A program made the position numbers and the translations under genes. Positions 1 through 9,200 of a DNA stretch of 64,000 bases are shown here, in pieces (positions within the stretch are counted from its first letter, which is position 1; every line of letters begins with the position of its first letter). A model generated the notes under the pieces. That model did not search any database, was not told where the DNA came from, and worked only from the letters and a program-made list of their open reading frames with translations. This DNA comes from Sphaerolaimus hirsutus (taxonomy: Eukaryota; Nematoda; Chromadorea; Monhysterida; Sphaerolaimidae), in contig OZ038458.1 of the NCBI GenBank assembly GCA_964036195.1, positions 3,286,001-3,350,000 on the forward strand, in the 5' to 3' direction.

Positions 1-57
1 CACTTTGCATGACATTTGACATCTTACATGGCATTTGACAGGGTCCGGGAGTGGCAC
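1..57. repeat. Spliceable-repeat terminus at the KIAA2013-like exon 9 donor
   Basis: The minus strand reads GTGCCACTCCCGGACCCTG then TCAAATGCC..., i.e. the repeat starts exactly where the exon ends. The other end is outside the window. Confidence 0.7.
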
Positions 58-228
58 CAGGCGCGCCGTGTTGTCGTCTGCCACGGCGACCCAAATGTTG
101 ACGCGCGACGCGCGCGCCCCAAGCGAAATATTGGTGAAGGCAAAGTCTCGGTGGAGTTCGTCTGGTCGAGCAGCTAGTTCCAGATGGTGGTGCGTGAATT
201 TTAGGGAACCCAGACTTTGGACTAGCGC
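58..228 (-). CDS. KIAA2013: KIAA2013-like exon 9
   Basis: Acceptor AACCCAG. Fifty-seven codons: ALVQSLGSLKF, THHHLELAARPDELH, FAFTNISLG, VNIWVAVADD. The exon ends either at CTG|GTGCCA (58) or, still in frame, at CCCT|GTCAAA (40). In the second case 18 bases of repeat terminus would be translated (VPLPDP). Confidence 0.8.
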
Positions 229-3200
229 CTGGGTTGGGGCGGGGGGTAATGCAGTTTTTTTATTAAAATTCGATCAACTAAAACGATAATAGCCGCTCAG
301 CTGGACCATAAAAATAAATATGTTTAAGTCGAGGCGCAGTTTTTGTGTAGTCATTTTTATGATCGGACACTTCACGTACATATTTCGTACAAAATTTGAA
401 ATGAACATATCACTTATAAGTTCCCTGTAACTTGCAACTTCGGTTCATACTACTGTGCGACGTTGGAAGCGATACAAATTCTAGTGAACAGTCACTGCGA
501 ATGGTCCCGCACACCCATAATTATTGTAGCATATTGCCTAGTTTCAACTAGGGATGGCCAGCGCTTTGTTTTTAAAAACGCCGCTTATTTAAAAAAAACG
601 CAAGGATCCCAGCGCTTGTTTTTTAAAAAAGAGCACTATCAAAATTTTTTGTACCTATGCACTAGGTATTTTGTAATATTTTGCGCGCAAGCGCGCAATT
701 TCACATGCACATTACCACTGGTGGTTGTTTTCATTGGTTTTGTGTATTTTTAGTGCCATTGCTTCTATTCCTGCATGCTATCATATATATAATAAAAAGC
801 CGTGATATGTTAGTGTAGTATATAATATCCAGCCAATGTTCTTCCACATACTTTTACAGTGGAAAACATCAGTCTCGATGTATTCGCCTTCTTATTTCAT
901 GCCTAACATCAGTTGAACTAACGACCATTTGACAAATAGCAATTTACATAACGAGTCAACATAAAATATGGATTGTTTGGCATATAACCCCACTTATAAT
1001 GCTATCCCATGGCTCCACAGCCATTCTATGGCTATATATAATCACAAGTACAATTGTATGATATACTTGTATATATTGACTCAGAACCATATTTGGGAGT
1101 CTTGACATTTTTTAAAAAGCGCTTTTTTTTAAAAAGCGCGGCCGTTAAAAAAAGCGCTTTTTATCCATCCCTAGTTTCAACACTTTGACGCCATGTGTAT
1201 CATTTGCATATCTATTCTTGCGATTTCCTCATGCCTTCTACACATTGAAAAAGCACATCTTTATATTAATCTCCGCGAAGCGACCACGCCACAACAAAAT
1301 CCGCCAGTCACGCACAATGTAAAATGTAAAGTAAAGTGTCAAACGTCGTGTAAAATGTGACACAAATTCGTCAATTGTCTCTGAAATCTTTTCTTTTTGA
1401 TTGACACTTTTCATAACATTTGACCTTGACTTCACACTTTTCAGGGTGCGGGAGTGCCCCCAGTGCCCCCAAAGCAACCTGCGCGACCCCCTCGGCACCC
1501 CCCGTGTCCATCATCCTGGCACAGCCAGCCTTCTCCAGGGTCAACCTCCACACGTAGGCCGTGTGCACGAGCATCTCCACACTGGCCATGTCCGCCCACA
1601 GCGCAGAGGGGTACAGCAGCGTGTTGTGCGTGTTGTAGCACAGCTCCGCTGGTTCCAACGGGGATTGGGGGGTGCTAGAGTTCTGCGGGGGGGGGGGGGG
1701 GTGGGATGTGATAAGAGACACAAAATGTTAATAGCATACTACGACCTAAAATGGGTGAACTTAAGCTAGCGACTGGAAAACTGTTCACTGAAGTAATTTT
1801 TCAATGGTGAGCGACAATTAGTAAAGTCTCAAATGACAAGTGATTTCAGTAACATATCCATATTGTGACTTACAAAATGTCTTGTCATTTGACTTACCAA
1901 CTAAATGTAAATTTTTACCAATTTTTTGTTACGTGTCCGTTTCCTCGGTGACATCAGAATTTATGCATATTACGCTGTAAAACATGACCTAAAGTAAAAC
2001 TGAAACTAAATAAAATAAAAGATGTCCAACGATCACACCAATCACGATCACCATTAACTCTTCATATTTTCATGAATTGACGGGGGGGGGCTAAATTGGA
2101 GCCCCCCGCAGCCCCCCCCCCAAATTCACGCCGCACCAACCGGGATCTCCTCCCCAGTATTCCTCTCAAACCTTGGCGCGCGCGCATTCGCCAACAACAC
2201 ATATCTGGTGGCGTTGATCCTGTCCCCGTTGAGCGTCTGCGGCGCCAGGGAATCGCTCACGCTGAAGCCAACTGTCCACAAACGGGACCAGGCGTCAGAG
2301 TGGGCTGCGTCCATCTGCCAGTGTAGAATGTATGTGAAATGGAGACATAGGGGTCCCCAATGGGGTGGCGGGGGGGGGGGGGGCAACTCACCATAAACAG
2401 TCTATTACATCGAGCCGGTTACATATATACCGTTTTTCTTCGAAATACCCACCCTCAAATGATTATCAAAACACGAATGTGAAAAAATCAGCAAACTGCG
2501 GCGATACCGTTGATTTTATATAAACGTGCGCCCAAAATACAGAAATTTTTAGAAAAACAAAGGGAGATTTAAAAAAGGTATTTATAGCACATAAACGACC
2601 AAATATAAACAGATGATAACAGGCAATAAGACAGATGAACTAGTGATTTTGATGGTGAGAATTGATAAAAAGTATATGGGAGGTACCCCCTTGAGACCCC
2701 CTGCACTCTGACCTGCGCGGGGGGCATGGCCAGTGCCTTGGTCAACTCTCTCAGGGCGACCCCTTCCAACCCCTTGCGCGCAGCCTCGTACAGGTCCAGT
2801 TTGCTGGGCTCAGATACGGACACGGCGCTGGTGAACCGGTACGATTCCGATGTGCGCCCCCGGACCGCTGTGGGGGGGGGGGGTGTTTATTGAGATTGGG
2901 GACATCGGTTGTCACTTTCATCAATGCCTTGTAAAATTTCAAATGGCATGCGGTGTCAAATGGCATGTAAAATGCCCTGGAAAATGGCAGTTTGCCTTTT
3001 TACCGGATATTTTAATGACTTTTGACACTTTACATGACATTAGGGTTCAAACGGGATTGACTTTTCGGGATCGGGATCGGGATCGGGATTGGTTTTTTGA
3101 GATTTCGGGATCGGGATCGGGATCGGGATTGGCCGGGATTGGGGTTACGGGATCGGGATCGGGATTGGCATTTTTTCGGGATCGGGATTGGGGTAGTGGG

Positions 3201-6200
3201 ATAGAGTATTTGGCCAATGTTCTGGCATTCACAGTTGTTCATAAAGGTCTCAAAACACTGTTGGATGCCAGAAAGGTGGCATAAAATGAACGCTGGGGGT
3301 TTGCGTTAACATTTTTGCATGCAAAAACGTCATTTTTTCACTTATGATTATTTCCACTAATTTTTCCGGGATCGGGATCCCGGACTTTGGAGTTTCTCGG
3401 GATCGGGATTTGAAAATTTTCGGGATCGGGATCGGGACTGCTAAATCCCGGAATTTCACGGGATCCGGGATCGGGATCGGGATCCCGTTTGAACCCTACA
3501 TGACATTAGACATTTCAGAGCCTGGAAGTGATCCTAGAAATTGTGGAGATGAAAATTGGCTTGCTCAATTTGAGATCAGCACAAAAATATTCAAGATTAG
3601 TTGAATTCGACAGTTAAGCACAAATTCAACTTAGTTGAATGGCATAAAATTGAAATTCCGGTTAAAAACACAATAGTCACCGTTATCATTGGAGCCATAT
3701 CGTTCATTGAAAAAATGTTGCCGGGTCATAATCAAAATATTTCAAACTGTAAATCAATTTTCAACTATTAAATCGATATATTATCCGAACGGGAAAGGGT
3801 TCTCGGGATCACGAATGTAATGCCATCTATCTCAACACAATCAAGCGATGCGCGTGCGTTTTTTTAAACAACACATTTTTAAAAACCGACCCAGTGTAGA
3901 AGTGAATGATGGCAAGGCTGCGCTAACTAAAACGACCTGCCCGTCTGCAAGATCGACTTTCTTCGTGAGCACTTGCACACTTTGGCCGCTGTCCAACTGC
4001 GAAAATCATGGCCCTTTAAAAATACATTGTCATTCTAAACGCTGAAATTTTTTTAGGTTTGTTAATTTTGTTACATCGGCGCACCGCGCACTGCAAAGTG
4101 TAACGGGAAGTTCGGACGATTTTTGCATGGGTGGAATTAGAAATCGTCCGAACCGATCCAAATTTCAGTAGTTTTTTAGATGGGTCGTAAATAAAATCGT
4201 CCGAACTGACTTTATAATTCTGCCTGGGCGGAAATTAAAACGTCCGGACCCGATCGTTACACTTTGCAGTGTGCGGTGCGCCATTGTTTACTAGGTATTC
4301 TCAAAGATGACTTTTCGAGATGAAATTTTCAAAAAATACACAGCGAGATTCAAATTCAGATTTCAAAGTCTATGTCGAGCGATAAAACGTGCTGATTATG
4401 GGTTACATAGTATGAAGTGTCTTCGATACACCATTTGGGCCCAGACACAAGATGACACATGGCGCCACAACTTTGACGCTTTTTGCATGACTATACTCGG
4501 CGGACCGCAACGTATGCGCCCAAAATTAGTTATGTCTTAGTCGATAACGTCAGGGGTCTCGAATGGGGGGGGGGGGGTTCCCCCCCCCCAAACCGCCCAG
4601 CTATCTATCTATCCCGGAGGCAAAATTTTGGGCTACTACCCCCTAAACCCCCCCCCCCCTAATCCCAAGGATTTTGGCCCTCGCGGGGGCTGGATAGATA
4701 GCAAATCGCTCCTCCGGAGGGATAGATAGCTGACAATTTTTCTCGGGGAGGGGCTGGGGGCGGGCTTGGGGGGGGGGGCTCACGGGGGCACAATATATAG
4801 GCTTTTTCAAGGTTAAGAAGGCAGAAATGGGAAAACATCGCTAAAAATCGGTTAAACGTAGCCAAAAGTAGGTTTAAAATGGCTAAAAATAGGTATATAA
4901 CCATGTATAAGCCGGAATCTATGTTGATACTGACCAGGTGACACACAGGTGTCAACTAGAGTGCGGGACGCCAATAACCACCAGTAGCACTCAACTGATA
5001 ACTCAACGACCTCTAGAAAAGCGTAATTTCTTCCACAATTAACAACAACATCGTGTTCCAAAATCACCTACTAAAGTATCTATCTACTGCAATCGGTATC
5101 TTTTAAGAAAAAAGTTGACCCTTTTTACCATTTTAAAAAACTTTCTTAAAAAATCCAGTCAAAAAACGCATCCCAATGTCACCTTCTCAGCCCTATCATC
5201 AACCCCCTTCATGGATCCCAAATCCCTGCTCAATCTCAGCTCCACGGTTCTATCCAATGGATTGTGCACAGTGATAATTTGCACCAAAATGTTCGGGTGC
5301 ACTCGGTGCGCGTAATTACGGAGCTCTAGAATAACGCATTCTCCAGGCGAGCTGGAGTAGCATCTGGGAGATTTTCAAGTGCTCTGGAGTTAAGTGAAAG
5401 CGTCTTGTAAAGTGATAAGTTATCCCACAGCTAGGGTTCAAATGGGATTCACTTTTCGGGATCGGGATTGGTTTTTTGAGATTTCGGGATCGGGATTGGC
5501 CGGGATTGGCATTTTTTCGGGATCGGGATAGGGGTCTTGGGATAGAGATTTTGGCCAATGTTTTGGCATCCACAGTTGTTCATAATGGTCTAAAAACACT
5601 GTTGGATGCCAGAAACGTGGCATAAAATGAACGCTGGGGGTTTGCGTTCACATTTTTGCATGCAAAAACGTCGTTTTTTCACTTTTGATAATTTCCACTA
5701 ATTTTTCCGGGATCGGGATCCCGGACTTTCAGGGACGTATCCAGGATTTTTGAGCGGGGGGGGGGCTGCTTGTTTACGGCGGCCGGCGAGGGGGGGGGGC
5801 TCAGCCCCCCCCACCCTAAAATTTTCGCTAAATAGTGGCGGAATGGCGCTATGGCGCTGGCGCCATTAGTAGGCGCCACGCCATGGCGCTATTGGCGTTG
5901 GCGTCAGCGCCATGGAACGCTGTATATGTATGTAAATATACATACAAAACAGCAAAAAGCACAACATTGAGTGTATTTACAACGATTTGCGGCCACATGG
6001 AGCAAATCAGATGATAATACCTTTATGTATGGTGAAGAATGCGCGCTTGCGCGCAAAATTTTTTACGCTGACGTTGAAAAAGTCGCATTTTCCGGTCACT
6101 TTCTGGTCTCGCCCCGGGAGGGGGGGGGGGGGCTGCAGCCCCCCCCCCGCTCCCCCCCCTGGATACGGCCCTGCGGACTTTGGAGTTTCTCGGGATCGGG

Positions 6201-9200
6201 ATTTGAAAAGTTCCGGGATCGGGACTGCTAAATCCCGGAATTTCACGGGATCCGGGATCGGGATCGGGATCCCGTTTGAACCCTACCCACAGATGCAAGT
6301 GATACATAAGTATGTTCGGTACGTAAAATCACTTTTCGTGAAATTCGTTTTCCTGTAGTTGTAAATATTATTTTTTGTGTGAGTCCCAAATTGGAACATG
6401 GGCCAGACCTCCCAAACCCAGCAAAATGTCAAATTTTATATTATTATTTTTTACAGAACGTTTGTCATTTTTCAAGACTTTTGACACTTTCGACAGGATC
6501 TGTAAGTAGCACCTGGTGGAAGAAAATGGATCACACCAACTATCGAGACAGATAGCTGAAAATTACAATATTTTGGTATATTAAAAAAAATGTGAAATAT
6601 ACTCGGCGTACGTGATACTCTGCCCTCGCACTGATTTATGTTTCGTGTTGGAAGCGTGCCAATTATTATTCAATCATGCGATTTCCGTAAAAATATGAAA
6701 AAAATTCATCGATGTGAATATGTTAATGAATAACATTATAACAACAATCAATTTTGTCATCTTTTTATGAAACTCGGACGCGTTAACCATCGTTGGCACA
6801 CTTCCAGCGGGAACCACGCGTGCAGGGTGTAAAGTAACCGGAGTATAACAGCAGGCAGAGAAGAAGGGCTAGGGCCCATTCCGCATCAAAGCCCATTCCG
6901 CATGTAAACCCATTATAGACACATTATGCCTGCAGGGGTAAGAAAGGGGGTGGGTAACACCACCCCAAACCGCCCAGCTATCTATCTATCCCTGGCACAA
7001 ATTTTTTCGGCTACATTCCCTTGAAAACCCCCCACACCCGCAAATTGCCTAGCTATCTAGCTATCTGGAGCGCTTTTGAGCAATTTTACCCTAATTTTCA
7101 CCAAACGTCCCTAATTTTCCTACTTCTTATAGATTTTCCCCTTCAACATAACTAGGTCATGTGTTTTATTACCTATTTTCAACATGCCAGGTATAATTTA
7201 ATGTGTTCCGGGTCAACATGCGGGATGGGTTTAGATGCGGAATAGTGCACTGCCGAGAACAAGCAGGGCCAGAGCAGGCAACGCACTTGAACACGGTGGC
7301 GACGCCCTGGTCATACTGCAGGGCGCTGCCCAGGGCCACGTCCAGCTGCGGCAGGTGCACCTCCGCTTGGATCAGCACCGACATACCAGTGTCCAGCGAC
7401 AGTTCTCCTGGCGAAGCGCCTGTGATGAACAGTGATAAGATTGTGATAAGCTGGATGGTGATAAGGCCAGTGATTGCAAGTGCGCCAACGCTTTGAGCTT
7501 GAGGGCTGGGACTTGATTTTTTAACAGATTTTTTTAAATCAAAGGGAGGAAACTGATTTTAAAATTTAAAATTCAAGATTTAAAAAAAAGCAAAAGGCTA
7601 AATTTCTGGTAGACTTGCACTAGGTATTTTCGATTTTTCTTGCGCACAAGCGCGCATAACAATACGTTGTCTGATTTAAATCTTTTTAATTGGACGATTA
7701 AAAAAATCTGATTTTAATTTTTTTAGTTATTTTTTCTAACCCTAGGGAGTGAAATTTGGTCGTTCAAGGTTCATTTAGGTATTTTCCTAGGCGTATACCG
7801 TATTTCCTCGAAATACCCCCCCCCCCCCTCGAAATACCCCCCTCAAAATGGGCACTATGAATTTGTGGTCCAGGAAATGCATAACAGACGTTCAAACACT
7901 TACTGTGTTACGTTAGAACATCGTTTATACCATGTACATCCTTATATAAGGCTGTAACAACTTATAAATGGTGGTTATTGTTGCATTTTTCACGTTTTTC
8001 TCTCAAAATGTTCACTCTGAAAAAAATAAACCCCCGGGGGGTAATTCGAGGAAATACGGTAAGTACAAAAAATCGATGGAGCTAAGAGAATAATACGCAA
8101 AAATATGCATATAAATACATCAATAGCTAAAAAATAGGTTAAAAGGGATGGGGTAGAAGAATTGGTAACTTTGAAATAATCAGTAATTAGGAAGTAATAA
8201 GGAAATGGGCGAAAAATTATAGTAATCATCATTTTTAGGGAAAATCGGTGAGAAATTACTTAAAATTTGAACCATAGCTAAGGAATTTGGAACGCAAGGG
8301 TCCCAGCGCTTTTTAAAAAAAAGAGCGCTGGCAAAAATTTGCAGTACTTATGCACTAGGTATTTTCCAAATTTTCGCGCGCAAGCGCACAATTTCACATG
8401 CACATTACCACTGGTGGTTGTTTTCATCGGTTTTGTGGCATTTTTAGTTCCATTGCTTCTATTCCTGTATGCTATCATGTAATAATAAGTAGTGATATGT
8501 TAGTGTAGCATAGAATATCCAGCCAATGTCCTACCACATACTTCTACAGTGTAAAACATTACTCTCAATTAGGGTTGGCCGATGTTTTTTTTTAAACGTT
8601 TTTTTTTTTTAAAAACGTTTAAAAAAACAACATGACATCCGAAATGTTTTTTTTTTTTTAAAAAACATCGGCCGAAATTTTTAGTACTAAGCACTAGGTA
8701 TTTTGCAAAATTTTTGCGCCAAGCGCGCAATTTCACACACAAATTGACATTGGTGGTTGTTTTCATTGGTTTTGTGGCATTTTTAGTATCAAAGTATCCA
8801 TTTCTATGTGCTACCATGGGTTGATAAGCCGTCATATGTTGCTGTAGTATATAACATTGAGGTAATGTGCTTCCATGTACCTTCACAGTGTGTACCTTCA
8901 CTCCCAATGTAACAACCTCCTTTTATAACCTTGTTTGATCACTATTCCGTGCCAAACGTTACCTGAAGTCACGAACATTTGACTGTAAGGTGATATACGA
9001 ACAATATGTCGATGAAAAATGGAAATTTTTGACACAAATCACCACTTATAATGCTATCCTATGGCTCCACAGACATTATATGGTCATATATAACATCACA
9101 GAGTATTGCCACATTCTGATATACCTATATATGTTGACACAAGGTCATATCTGGGAGCTTTAAAAAAAACGTAAAAAACGGGGTTTTTTAAAAAAACATC

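Noticed and set aside
2391..2400. Tiny exon ending TTTATG|GTGAGT on the minus strand between exons 6 and 7
   Set aside because: Joining exons 6 and 7 directly aligns with the family without a gap, so an extra exon is not needed.
3060..3190. GGGATC arrays as telomere- or centromere-like satellite
   Set aside because: The arrays are short, interspersed, and bounded by hAT-type ends.
3060..3240. Ser/Arg/Pro-repeat and Gly/Arg/Asp-repeat peptides (also near 5450, 23850, 24400, 25350)
   Set aside because: They are translations of GGGATC or GGGACC arrays inside transposons with clear ends and duplications.
3032..3507. 10-bp target duplication (Mutator-like) for the TAGGGTTCAAACGGG elements
   Set aside because: An 8-bp duplication with TAGGG..CCCTA ends fits all full copies equally well or better, so hAT type is preferred.
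6121..6165. G/C homopolymer runs as sequencing artefacts
   Set aside because: They recur at consistent places inside defined elements and before splice acceptors, though exact run lengths may be unreliable.
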